From positions 170,787-229,758 of the forward strand of contig NW_005434564.1 in assembly GCF_000315625.1 (NCBI RefSeq): a stretch of DNA of 58,972 bases, written 5' to 3'. Position numbers and translations under genes: made by a program. How positions within the stretch are numbered: position 1 is the first letter of the stretch; each line of letters starts with the position of its first letter. The DNA comes from Guillardia theta CCMP2712 (taxonomy: Eukaryota > Cryptophyceae > Pyrenomonadales > Geminigeraceae). Below are positions 24,825 to 36,224 of the stretch, in pieces. The notes beneath the pieces were generated by a model. It was not told the DNA's origin. It saw nothing but the letters and a program-made list of their open reading frames with translations, and made no database searches.

Positions 24825-26699
24825 ATTACAAGGCGCCTGTAATTGCAAAGCAGCACATGACCAGATTAAGTGATGAGCTTGCAAACCTAACATTTTCGTA
24901 CCTTGACACACTAGAAGATATATGAGAGACTGGCCAAGCACCACTTTTCACCTGCAATGTTGGGTTAGTACGCACCACCAAATGAATTGGTCTGCAAGCG
25001 TCTAGAAAATGAATCTCAAAGCCAATACATACGAGACAATGACAGACAGATTATTCAGTATATCACGATCTTGTGGAAGACAATCATAGCAGATGTCAGA
25101 CAGGAAAGGGGGGAGAAGGAGGGGGAACAGACTGACACGGCGAAGTCACGCGACAAGTCCCCACCAACAACATGGTGCGGTGGGGAAACAAAGGCATCTT
25201 CTAAAGGATTGAGATGCATCAAGGAAACTGCGATTGAGGGAGCATTCGACTCTTGCCATGAAGTGGGAATAGATAAGAGGAGGAGCTTGGGAGCGAGGAG
25301 CGCATACCACAACGAACGCTGGGCTGAACAAAGTTGGAGCATGGTGCCAGGACAGGTGTGAAGTAAGGGTGGGAGAAAGATGGCGTGTTTTAAAACATGT
25401 TATAAACTTTTGCTACGGGTCAACACGATGAGAAAAATACTTGTAGAGTTTTAAAACATCCAACTCGAATTGGAATTGTGCAGGGTGAATTTTCGATCTC
25501 AGGTTGAAAATAAAGGGACAAAATCAGTTATATGTGATCGAAATTCGCTAGGAGGTTGCTATCATTTGGGCGACATTGTCCAAATTCAAGCAAGAAATCC
25601 CCAAATGCAAATACTTTTAGTAACAGTACCAACTCTCCCAGGAATCACTCACGCATTATAGAGAGCTTTCAAAAATCGTGACATAACAAGAGCTCATCTG
25701 TAGTGCATTCCTACCTTGGATCGTGAATATAAATATTTTTGTGGATGTGTGGTATGCAAATAACTAGCATAGATACAAAATGTTGTATATTCGGTAGAGA
25801 TTATAATATGTGGTTTTAAAATAGTAAGTTGAGGCTTTTCAGATTCGCCTCAGAGCTTTTCATAGAAAGTTTGCCAAGGACACCGTTTACCTCTCGGAGT
25901 TTTGAAGGTGGGTGGGGTACTTTGCAGATTTTGTATGGTGGGGGTAGTATCCTGTGTCTCAATATCAGATGTAACTACTGGTAAAAGGTAGGGTGAAGAC
26001 CAACAATTGGTCAAATATAGGGTAGGGTACAATATCCCGAGTTCTCAACAAAGGAGGGTGGGGGGTGGTAGATTGTCGGAATGGAATGGAGACAAGGCGA
26101 AATCCAGTAGGGAGCAGTGAAGGTAGCATGCAAGACAGGAGGAGAGTTAGGATGTGAGACCATTCACAAGACTGGAGATTGAAAAGGAATATGAGCTATG
26201 CAAGGAACACAAGAATCCGAATCCATGCAAGGTAGATCGAAAGAACTGGGAAACTGCTGCCGGGAAAACTTCAATGAGCACAGGAAAGGTAAATGGGAAG
26301 CAGAGACCTCATACACGAAGATCGCAATGACTAAGATATAGAGAAGAGAAGGAAGGGTTAGAAAGGTCATGCCAGAGGAGAGCATATCAGAGGAGAAGAT
26401 TTCGTGTCATTACGTCTTGTGACCGTCGGGTTCATCGGGTCTGAAGACTCCGTTAAGCGAGTACAATTCCTTTATCTGAGTTATGGGGTACCTGCAGGTT
26501 TTGGTGCATCATTTCCTGCAGCCTCTTCACAGCAGGAAGAAACGTTGCGGAGACAAGACAAGATCGTAGCTGCGGAGGAATTCATCAGATATGTGACAAC
26601 TTATATCTGACAACCTTGCCTATTTGCAACCAAGATGCTCCCACCAGGAAGGGCTGTGACCATGTAATGTGAAACGCATTCTTAACGGCACCTTGCCAC
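24825..26699. other. Divergent intergenic region with G-run array
   Basis: Separates the HECT ligase (leftward) from the double-UBL gene (rightward), so both promoters lie here. From 25380 to 25850 it is AT-rich. From 25895 to 26075 there is a G-run array (GGTGGGTGGGG, GGTAGGGTGAAG, GGGTAGGGTACAA). Open frames at 25055-25342 (-) and 26404-26610 (+) have no recognisable motif. No RNA gene is seen. Confidence 0.6.
26404..26610 (+). CDS. Short unrecognised ORF upstream of UBL gene
   Basis: An open frame of 68 codons reading VTVGFIGSEDSVKRVQF near its start and AAEEFIRYVTTYI at its stop, about 90 bp before the UBL gene start. Composition is protein-like but no family is recognised. It may be a 5' UTR, an upstream ORF or chance; low confidence. 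Confidence 0.2.
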   Translation: MSLRLVTVGFIGSEDSVKRVQFLYLSYGVPAGFGASFPAASSQQEETLRRQDKIVAAEEFIRYVTTYI

Positions 26700-29600
26700 A
26701 TGGCGATGCAGAATGCTGTTGCAGCAGATCTCGGAGATTATCCGAAAATAGAAGAGGAAGGCCGTGGGGTTCAAAGCTCACAGCCCGTCGAAAGAAGCAA
26801 GAATCGACAAATACGAATCTTTGTGAACTGGAATGGCGAACTTGAGATGATCTTCTTTGATCCCACGAGGCTGGTTTCAGAGCTTGCAAAAGAAGTTAGA
26901 AGGTATGGTTGGCAAGGGTCTGTTGTCGGTTGTTAGTGATATACATTCTGTAGCGCGCCACAAATTCCCAGTCACCACAAGTTCTTCATCTACAAAGGAC
27001 TGCTGCTTGTGCCATTCGTCAGGATCGGCCAAACGATTCAGAATGATGGTGAGACCTATATCATCTCATCATTGCTCACAGTGACGCTGATAGGCTGCCT
27101 GTTACATCTTGTGCTCAACGAGGATCAGTACTTGGGCAAGCCTCTGCATGTCAAGTCCCTTATGGGGACGATGGTGCTCATATCCTGCTGGTCAGAGATG
27201 TTTCTTACACATTTGAACCACCAGCGGAGCATCATGTGCGGCCCTGACTTTTACATCGAAGATGTGAAAGAGGAAATCTCCTGCATACAGGTCCATCCCC
27301 CTAGTCGATCCCTCACCGTCACTGCCCTGGATAACGGCTTGCAACAGGGCGAGCTTCCCCCGGAATCTCAGCGCCTCGTGTTTGCAGGTAGAGAACTGCA
27401 AGATCAGGTCAGTGCGTCTTTCATCGACTGCCACGTGAAGTCGAGACTCCTCCTAGCACACCTTACGGGAGTACAACATACAAAAACCGTCGGTGCTGCT
27501 CGCAGTGGGCCCAGCAGGTATACCATCCTTCCGCCCATCATGTGTATCTTGCTTCATACTATCGCTCGCCTCCTTCCTCCTCGTGGCTGTCGGGTGACTG
27601 CTCCCAGCGGGGGGACGAAGCGTGGAGCAGTTTGTTGACAGCATCTCGCCAAGAAAAGATGAGATGGAGGTTACGGCAGTTGCTGCTCTTCCCCCCTCCC
27701 TTCCCTCAACGCTGCCAAAGAAACTACCATGCTCTACTACCGTCTTCTCTCCCTCTCTCACTCTTCACCTTCCCATCCTCCCGTCCTCCCCTTCATCATG
27801 CTATACAGGTCGACCCGGGGGCTTCCATCGTAGCAGTCAAGTTTCTATCGGAGGACCGCGCGAACTCGTTCTGGGGGAAGGTGAGAGGAGATACGGGGAG
27901 TTCAGACGGTTGACGTAGACTAGATCCATGGGGTTCCCGACCTGGCGACAGTGAGCAAGATGTTGATCAGAGGTGAACGTGAACGTGAAGAGGAAACCTT
28001 GTCGGGGAGGTGACTGGATTGACTTTCAGTGATTGAGCGGGGATGTGTGGATCGCGAGCTGGAAGGGCGAATCAGCGTCGACCTTCAAGACTGCATTGTG
28101 AGGCTTTGAGTGGAGATTTGGCAAATTCCAACTTTGTTCATTGTTGCAATGGTGTCGATGATTGCGGTGGAATGACATGTAGACTATCGTTGAGATGCTT
28201 TTCAGGTGGTCTGGACTGCAAAGAGCCATCTGCAGGTTGTTTGACAAAACATCTGCCGGAGGGTTTTGATTGGTTTGCTTCACAGCCTTGCAGACAATAC
28301 ACTGTTATGCTCAACCATGAGAACTTCAAGAATGCCATTCCCTTCATTCACAAGAAGAGCAAGGTAACATGTGCTGTCAAGCAAGGAAAGGGGAAGTGAC
28401 AGCTGCTTTCGATTGTACAGGAACCCGTACATGGATCGATATCATGGAACTTCTTTACATCCGGGTACAGCCCGTTGAGATTGACAGGTATTCGCAAGAG
28501 AGAAGGGGAAAGGAGGAGGGAGGGAGGGTTTGAATGGAAGGGAAGGCAGGAAATTGATTCGAGAAGGGAGGTAGCTGTGTGTCGTAAGCTGATCATTACT
28601 GTTTCAGCTATCTTTCCAAGACCAAGTTCAAGGGTGACAGTGGAGTCTGCGGTCATCGTGGTAGGAGGAGGAGGACGAGGAGGAGTGGAGGAAGACGAGG
28701 ACGAGGACGAGGATGGGGAGGAAAGGGGCGAGTTGAACATGACTTTCACCTTGGAAAGATCAAATTTGACCGAGAGATCCACATGGGGGAGCACGTCAAT
28801 CAGTGGGTTGCAGGTAATGCTGATGGAGGAGCGAGGGAGGACAGGGCAGGACAGGACAGGACAGGACAGGGCAGGACAGGACAGGGCAGGACAGGAGAGG
28901 TGAGGTGAGGTGAGGAAATGACGATGAAGTAGTTCGAGGACACGAGCTGGCGCATCCTTACTACGACAGAGAGAGCCTCGTTCGTCCTTCTCTCCTCCTG
29001 TGCTCGCTTTTTTCTGACTGCAGGACGACAGTCTCTTGTCTTCGGCTTCAAATCCCCTCCTGCTCCTAACGAGATCTGCCGCGTCCGCATCCGAGAGTTC
29101 TACGCAGCTTCTTCTTCGCTTTACTCGGTTCGTTCATTTCTTCCGTTTCGTGCTTGAACGAGTCTCGATGATTGACAGGAAGCAAACTTGGCGTCAAGTG
29201 GAGTGGCCCGCTCTGTTCGATTGTACCGGTAGGCCATCTACATGTAACATCTACTTGTGGACTTTTTGTTTCTCCTCTCCTGCTTCTGCTTGTTTGTCCC
29301 ACTGCCTTCCTCCTCTCAGTTGTTGCTCCTGCATCCGTTGGAAAGCTTTTCTCTTGACCCTCACGATTTCTTCGATTTTCATAGAGAGCAAGTGATGAAA
29401 GAGTTCTCAACTCCTCAGGTGAGGCGTTGCTGCTTTCTCACCCATCCCTGCCACATCGTCTCTCCTCCTCCTCTCCTCTCCTCTCCTCTCCTCTCCCTCC
29501 TTTCCCTCCTCTCCCTCATCTCAGCAGTGGAAGCAGAGGGGCGAGACGGTGCAAGCGATCAACTCAGAGACGTTGACTCCGGGGAGGTGAGGGAGCAGAA

Positions 29601-30734
29601 CGGCAGCTGGACTTTGACTAGACGTTTAAGGATACGACGCGACGACGGGAGAAGGAACGACGCGCTCAACTGGCTGATACCATCCAACATACTCTTCTTA
29701 GGTGAGGTGCTGGTGGGAAGGGAGGAAGCAGACCAGCGGGAGGGATGGAGATGGAAGAGCGATCGAGGGCTAGACATGATGTGATGGGGAGGAGCTGAGG
29801 GAGGGTCAGAGAGGAGGAGGGAGGGAGGGGCTCAACAGGAGGAGGGAGGGGCTCAACAGGAGGAGGGAGGGGCTCAACAGGAGGAGGGAGGGGCTCAACA
29901 GGAGGAGGAGGAGAGGAAGGAGGAGCGTCTGACTGACGTGAAGGTCTGGTGGGTTCTATCGATGAGATGACAAGCGCTACCGGCATCACCAACAGCCAAC
30001 GTGTTGGGCAGCAGCACGTGACTCCTGCAGCCCCTGCCGGCCCCTCCCTTGAGGTCTCGCCCTCTCCTCGTCTCCTTTACTTCCTCCCCACGGCCCTGCT
30101 CCTCTCCCTCACCCTCCTTCCCCTCTTCCCTTCCCTCCCCTTCCCTTCCCTCTTCCCTTCCCTCCCCTTCCCTTCCCTTCCCTTCCCTCCCTTTCCCTTC
30201 CCTCTTCCCTTCCCTCTCCTTCCCTTCCCTCTTCCCTTCCCTCTCCTTCCCTTCCCTCTTCCCTTCCCTCTCCTTCCCTTCCCTCTCCTTTCGATCTGCA
30301 TCCTTCTACTCCCACTTTCATCTGCAGCTACCATCCCCTTGCCGCAGGCTGACCCGTGCTTCCCTGCTGCAGCAGGAGAAGCCAGTCGAGGAGTCAGGGC
30401 ACGGAAGGGGGAGGGGGAACGAGCGGCAGGAGGAGAGAAACGTAGAGTGGTCGTTCTGAGAGATCAGCTGGGGAAGACAAGCAAGTTCATTGCAGTCGGT
30501 GTAAAGACAAGTAAAAGAAAAACAATCAAGTGGCAGCTGAGAAAAAAAAACATCTTGACACCGTGCAGGCGGGAGCCAGGTGGGGCCGATGACAAGGAAA
30601 GAATATGGAAGATCGAGCTGGGCTATGAGCTGGAGAGTTTCACCCTGCAGCGCCGAACAATCTTGACAAGCGTCCGCGCGTCTCCTGTCGCTCTTTCCAG
30701 CAGCTGCTGCTGCTGCAGGGTAGCCAGTCAGTGA
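26700..30734 (+). CDS. Double ubiquitin-like protein with C2-like region
   Basis: Exons by phase: 26700-26902, 26972-27048, 27094-27173, 27225-27290, 27348-27407, 27457-27517, 27809-27880, 28030-28097, 28206-28235, 28286-28363, 28421-28487, 28608-28660, 28726-28813, 29024-29131, 29179-29228, 29320-29418, 29528-29586, 29607-29701, 29944-30053, 30348-30500, 30576-30734; about 611 aa. UBL1 is RIFVNWNGELEMIFF through IYKGLLLVPFVRIGQTI to DGCLLHLVLNE. UBL2 matches ubiquitin almost position by position (LHVKSLMGTM, IEDVKEEI, PPESQRLVFAGRELQD, TLREYNIQKPSVLL) but lacks the terminal GG. Next comes a beta-rich stretch that I read as C2-like (LEGRISVDLQDCI, YTVMLNHENFK, HDFHLGKIKFDREI), low confidence. 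The 29586/29607 junction needs a doubtful 20-nt intron. Family unknown; the N-terminal half is much firmer than the C-terminal half. Confidence 0.6.
28844..28918 (+). repeat. (ACAGG)n / (TGAGG)n tandem repeat
   Basis: About twelve ACAGG/GCAGG pentamers followed by AGGTG repeats, inside an intron of the UBL gene. A TGAGG-type repeat also occurs at 7257-7290, in a CRAL-TRIO intron. Confidence 0.85.
29818..29903 (+). repeat. 21-bp tandem repeat, 4 copies
   Basis: Four near-identical copies of a 21-bp unit containing GGAGGGAGGGG followed by CTCAACAGG, with CTCAACA at 29831, 29852, 29873 and 29894. It lies in a UBL-gene intron. Confidence 0.9.
30117..30290 (+). repeat. CCCTT/CTTCC pyrimidine minisatellite
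   Basis: Nested tandem copies of CTTCCCTTCCCTCTTCC-like units filling most of an intron of the UBL gene. There are no purines except at the edges. Confidence 0.85.
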
Positions 30735-33705
30735 GGGTCCGGCACAAGGACGCTCTTCTGTACGGTGAACTCGACATAGAGGATGGGAGAAGAGGGAGGA
30801 GAGGGAGGAGGAGGAGAGAGGACAGGAGGAGGAGGAGGAGAACGCTGCTTGGCTGCCCACAGGAACTCTCCGCTGCCCGCCTGGACTCCCCCAAACGCCG
30901 TCATGCCTGGCAAGTCCGTCGAGAAGTGAACATTGGCAGTGAGGAAATCCTGAGGGGGGAGAGGAGGAGGAGGGAGGAGGGCGGAGGGAGGGAGGGATGT
31001 GTAGGGCGAGGAGGAAGAAGAGCTCCAGTCCGGCCGGGCAGGAGAGTCCTGCGCTTTTCGTGCTCGATGTTGGTCGGGAGGAGGAGGATAGGAGGCAGGA
31101 AGTTCCTGCCATCTCCCTCGTTCTTCTCTCACGGGAACGAGACGGTCACATGGCTCCCAGCCCCTAGAGAAGAATGGTGAGGAAGAGGAGGAGGAAGGGG
31201 AGGAGGAGACAGAGGAGAGGAGGAAGGGGAGGAGGAGACAGAGGAGAGTACGAAGGAGAGGGAAGAGGTGAGCAGAAGGAGGCGATGGAGAGGGAGAAGG
31301 AGGAGGAGACGACTAAGCGGTCGGGGATGACAATCACCTTGAGGTACCAAACTGGGAGACCCACTGGACTCTGCCGTTCTATACAAGAAGAAATTAGGAG
31401 GAGGGGAGAGATAAACGATCAAGTTTGAAGACGAGATGGTGGTGTAGAGGAGGAGGAGGAGGAGAAGAAGCAGCAGCAGCAGCAGCAGCAGCAGCAGGTA
31501 ATGGGGGTCATGTTGACCTGGATTGCGGCATCTCGGGAGGAGAAGACCCCCTTGACACGCCATGAGGAAGTGACCTGAGGAACGTCAGTCGAAAGAAGAA
31601 AGAGGGGGAGGGAGAAGGGCAGGAGGAAACACAGGAGCACTGGAGTAGCAGCAGAAACAGCAGCAGCACTGGAGGATAGGAGGAGGGGGAAGGAAGATGG
31701 AAGAGGAGGGGAAGGGAGAAGGGGAGAGGGGAGAGGGGAGGAACAGGAGGAAGAGGAGGAAGAGGAGGGCTTTCGTCTAACCGCATGCTGTCTGATCCAT
31801 TCACAGGCAGTTGAGAGGGTCATTCGAGTCTCCAGCAGGACCCAGCACGAGCCTTGCTGGGACTGATGCTCCGAGGAGGAGGATACAGCCGCTGCGGCGT
31901 GCTCGGGTACGAAACGAGAGAGGAAGGGAGACGAAGGAAGGAGAGAGACTTGAGCGGCAGGAGGAGGAGGAAGCTTCTCAGTCTCGGGAGGAAGAGCTGC
32001 TTCGTCCCATGCCCCCCACGCCATCTGGTGGCTCTCCTGCGAGCTTCGCATGGCAGTGACGCCCGTGCGACACTTGACCTGGTCAAGCCGATGAGAAATG
32101 AGAGAAGGGAAGGAGGAGATAGGACGAGAGGATGGGGTACTGGAGAGAAGAGGCAGTGGAATACTGGCCACGAACATTCTGAGCAGCAGCAGCACCAGCA
32201 GCAGCAGCACCACCACCACCACCACCACCACCAGCAGCAGCAGCACCGGCAGGAGTAACAAACCTTGAGATGTCCCACTCTTCCACACAGGCTGCACCTC
32301 TCAGTCCTCTTGGGACAATCCTGCAGCCAAAGTATAAGGAAGAGAATTAGCATGAGCAGGAGATAGAGGAGGAGGAGGGGAAGGGAGGATAAAAAGGAGC
32401 AGGAGCAGGAGCAGGAGCAGGAGATAGAGGAGCAGGAGATAGAGGAGCAGGAGCAGAAGGAGAGGAGCAGGAGGGGCAGGAGAGAGAGAAGGAGGAGATA
32501 GAGGAGGAGGAGAAGCAGCAGAAGGTCGACCTTCTTAGAGTGTCGAACAGAACCGCATACATGGCATTGGGGAGGAAGACTGCAGACGGCGCTAGTGTGT
32601 CTGCATCTGCCGTGAGCGAGAGAGGAGAGGGAGGAGGAAGAAGTACCCCTGCTTGCCGCAGTTGTCGCAGAACCGGATCCAGGAGGAGGAGGAGGAGGAG
32701 GACTTTGCTTCAACTCCTCGCCCTCCACTGGAACGGCTTGCCCGTCCTGGAATGAGAGGTAAGGACAGGAGGCGACGGAGCAGAAGGAGCAGAAGGTCAA
32801 GGAAAGGAAGAGAATGAGGAGGAGGAGGGGGAGGAAGAGGGGGAAAGGAAGAGAATGAGGAGGAGGAGGGGGAGGAAGAGGGGAAGAAGAGGGAGAAGGA
32901 GGAGGAGGAGGGGAAGGAGGGAGGGGGAGGAGGGAGAAGGAGGAGGAGGAGGGGGAAGAGGAGGGGGAGGAGGAGGGGAAGAGGAGGGGAGGAGGAGGGG
33001 GAAGAGGAGGGGGAGGGAGAGGGAGAGGGAGGAGGAGGAGGTGAAAGTTGGTACAAAACTCACCTCGTAAAGGTGCCACGCCGTGCTCAAGAGTTAGCTG
33101 TAAAGTCGTAGAGGAGGGCGTGAGAGGAAGACAAAAGAAAGGATGGAGAGATGAGGAGGACGAAGAGCAGCGTGTGCCGAGAACAGGGAGAGAGGAGAGA
33201 GGAGAGAGGAAGGAGGAAGGCACGGACCTGATCTGTCGCTTCTTGTGCTGCAGCAGGAAGCGTCTTTCCGCTTGCTTCCGCCTGCCCCACTGCTGCTGCT
33301 GTCGCGTGCAGAGACGAGGAGAGAAAAGATGCCTCCTGCTCTGCCACGAGCCGGATGTCCTTTCCTCCCGGCCGGTTGCGAAGCTCAAAGATCTGAAGAG
33401 AATCTCAGGGGAGGGGGAGGAATGAACCAGGGGAAGAGAGTGTGTGAAGAGGAAGGGGAGGAGGCGTGAATGGGCAGAGCGGGAGGCACGTGTGGCGCAG
33501 GAGGAGGGAGAGAGGGGAAGAACCGCATGAGTGAAGCAGCAGGGGGAGGAGCAGAGTGAGGAGCAGGATGAGCAGGAGCAAGAGGACGGAGAGAAGGAGC
33601 AGGGGCAGGAGCAGGGGCAGGAGCAGGAGCAGGGGCAGGAGCAGGAGCAGGGGCAGGAGCAGGAGCAGGGGCAGGAGCAGGAGCAGGGGCAGGAGCAGCA
33701 GCTAC

Positions 33706-33739
<34 letters not shown>

Positions 33740-34153
33740 AGAGCAGGGGCAGGAGCAGGGGCAGGGGCAGGAGCAGGAGCAGGAGCAGGAGCAGGGGCAG
33801 GGGCAGGAGCAGGAGCAGGAGCAGGAGGAACTTTCAGGACCTCCGGGTGCTTCGAGAGGAAGTTGGCGAGCTTGCCGTGCTTGGTTCTTATCTCTGCCAT
33901 CAGCCGCTGCCATTCCTCGGGCCCAACGTCGCGGCTGCCCCAGCTGCAGGTCGGTCAGAGCTGGAGATGGAGCTGAGAATCTCTTGCCGGAGAGACACCC
34001 CGACCACGGAGGGCTTGCGCTGCATCATGTGAGCTGCCTGCTGGCTGAGTCAGTCGGGAGTATGGCAGACAGATGGGATGAGCAAGATGAAGGAGAGGGG
34101 ACGAGAAAGTGGACGAAGATGGCGATGCGAAGAGGAAGAGGAAGGAGAGCAGG

Positions 34154-34193
<40 letters not shown>

Positions 34194-35123
34194 GACCTTT
34201 GGCATGTTGGTGATGTCCACCCAGTCCTTCCCCTCCGAGCTCTTGAGGTGACGCAGAAGCGCCTTGATCAGCTCGATCACCTGCTCCTCCGGCGTCTTCA
34301 CCCCTCCTTGCGCCACCATCGGGGAGCCGGAAGGGGGGTGCCTTCCCAGCTGCCCGTAACCCCCCGCGAACAGCTGGGGGGAGGCGAGCTGGGGGTTGTG
34401 CTGGGCAGCAGGTGGGGCGGGAGCCTCGGTCTCATCGTGCCGCAGGCGGACGCAGAAGTTGTTCTCGAAGGTGTCGAGGGCGAAGGTGGAGGGGAAGCGG
34501 GAGATGAAGTTCGTTAGCTTCTCCCTCCAGCTGCCCTTCTTGAGCTTCTTGTTGAGCTTCTGCAGGGAGACGCCCGAGCCCTTGACGATGGCGGAGCAGG
34601 CCTCGTTGATCTGCCTGGGGGTGGTGATGTCCACCCACTCCCTCCCCCTCAGGAAGTCCTGCAGCGCCCTGACGATCTTGCGGTCTAGCTCGGACTCTTG
34701 CTCGTGCCCTCCTGCTCCTCCTCCTGCTGGTGCTCCGGCGGTCTCTCCTCCGGCCGCCGCTCCTCCAGCCTCGACGACTTCTCCTATCCCTCCCGTCACA
34801 GCAGGCGAACAAACTCCTGACATCCTTCCTTCGGCTCCTCCTCCTCCTCCTCCTCCTCCTGATCGTCCTGCCGCTTCGCCAGGCCCTCCGCTCCTCCCGT
34901 AGATTCTTCTCCCCATGAAGAACTTCGACTGAACGTCAGGAGGTGACAGAGGACCGGCCTGCGACGAGGCCCCCTGGTAAGCTGGCAAGGTCACTAGGGC
35001 GGGCCAACCCTGTTGTCCACCCGCATGAAGCCACGGGGCAGGAGGAGGAGGGTCAATTGAGTGAGACACTCGAGCCTCCTCGGCATAGGGAGGGGGCTGA
35101 ACGTGCTTGGGGTCCTGACTCAT
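30728..35123 (-). CDS. Protein with two winged-helix-like repeats and three CCHC zinc knuckles
   Basis: Twelve exons: 35123-34197, ~34037-33832, 33392-33228, 33097-33064, 32746-32647, 32600-32531, 32320-32264, 32078-31950, 31862-31782, 31574-31518, 31378-31338, 31163-30728; about 767 aa. A Pro/Gly-rich N-terminus is followed by two related ~85-aa repeats: one with REWVDITTPRQ and KLTNFISRFPSTFAL, the other with KDWVDITN and KLANFLSKHPEVLKI, each ending in a strand (NNFCVRL; KDIRLVAEQ). They resemble small winged-helix folds such as LOTUS/OST-HTH, but I cannot assign a family. Then come three knuckles split by introns: CDNCGKQGHTSAVC, CHVCGSVRHSKKDC, CSLCGRVGHLKVKC, so single-stranded RNA binding is likely (inference). 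The C-terminus (WRVKGVFSSRDAAIQNGRV; FLTANVHFSTDLPGMTAF) is unrecognised. Exon 2 needs one extra base between SSSDRP and EEWQRLMAEI. The start is the first ATG in frame. Confidence 0.7.
33595..33830. repeat. (GGAGCA)n/(GGGGCA)n microsatellite in intron
   Basis: About 235 bp of GGAGCAGGAGCA/GGGGCA hexamers on the plus strand. On the minus strand it reads as an open Pro-Ala repeat. It must be an intron, because joining VLK before it to IFELRNRPGGKD after it completes the second winged-helix-like repeat in phase. Confidence 0.85.
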
Positions 35124-35491
35124 TGACGAGAGGCAGGGGACAAGGAGGTCAGAGGCATGGCAGGCGGCAGGGGGTAGTTGGAGCCTCTTCGAGGGAAGCT
35201 CCGCCCTGTACGCCCCCTCAAACCTGAGCAAAGACAGGGTCGCACATCCCTCCTCCACCTTGCAGTCGCTCTCGCCCTCTCCTCCTCGTCCCTCCTCCTT
35301 GCCCGTCAAGAAGCCTGCTCCGATCTCGCTTTCGGATCCAATATGATTTGCAACTCCCGGCGTAAAACAGGTCAACCCGTCCTATCCTTGCAGATCCGAC
35401 CGATCGATCTCAACAGGCCCACACAAGAAACCCTGTCGTCTTGAGTGGAAAGAATCCGTGACTTGGATAAGGCGCCACCGTCTCGCTGTCG

Positions 35492-35880
35492 ATGATAGAG
35501 TTTGAGGTGTTCGGGACCTTCGTGAAAGAATCACGCAACAAGACCAAGAAGAAGACTCTTGTCAGTGTCAGACTGTTCTGAGTACCATCTCGACGTCTTC
35601 GTTTCTCTTCAACATGATCTCCGATATGGTCTCTGATGTTTCAGAGTTTCTCCCTCCCCTCCCAGCCCTCCCAACAATCCCACGAAAACCTCGAAGGCAA
35701 CGCTCCAGGAGCTAGACAGGATGAGCCGGACACTCCAGGGGCGCAACAGGCAAGTCGAGGAGCCTGGTGACGGGGGCTTGTGCAGGAGGAGGGAGAGACG
35801 GGAACTGCTCTGCTCTCCTTCCTCCTCCTCCTACGCGCTTCTGACGGCTCCTTGCGCCATGGCGGGCAAGAATCCTGTCA
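35492..35880 (+). CDS. Possible short gene, unrecognised
   Basis: A protein-like start, MIEFEVFGTFVKESRN followed by a Lys-rich stretch, ends at a possible donor at 35561. A second open stretch (LQELDRMSRTLQGRN) follows an acceptor-like AG at 35665, but the phases do not fit simply. If real it is divergent from the zinc-knuckle gene with about 370 bp between starts. Treat as a lead only. Confidence 0.2.
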
Positions 35881-36220
35881 TATTCCCACCCTAAAAATAT
35901 TTTTGGAGTATAAACAAGTATGAGCAATACAACCACGGTATAAGGGAGGAATAGTATCACTACCCCCTTGAAAAACATTAAATAAGGGGGTACTTGCTCT
36001 GAGTGTCAAGGCTTCTGTTATACATTCTTATACATTCTTTACACAGTTTCTGGGGCAGCGATTTTCTTCTCCTAATGATCTGGCTAATCTGAATGAATAG
36101 AACGAAGATGTCTTCAATATGTGAGTATTGTACAACCCCGAGGCGCACTTGTGAAAAAATATTGAGTAATATTTTATTACGGGTCAGGTATCGGGTATGA
36201 GGGGTATGAATCAAAACGGC
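35880..36220. other. AT-rich spacer before GC island
   Basis: AT-rich sequence with occasional GGGGGTA and GGGGTATGA words, a thin version of the G-run arrays. No gene is seen. Confidence 0.5.
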
Positions 36221-36224
36221 TCAT

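Noticed and set aside
30117-30290. Possible telomere or satellite DNA
   Set aside because: It lies in an intron of a phase-consistent gene and is an ordinary pyrimidine minisatellite like those in neighbouring introns.
31820-33913. 697-codon open frame on the minus strand
   Set aside because: Driven by Ser/Cys/Pro/Leu codons over intron repeats; the zinc knuckles and repeat domains lie in other frames and splice in phase without it.
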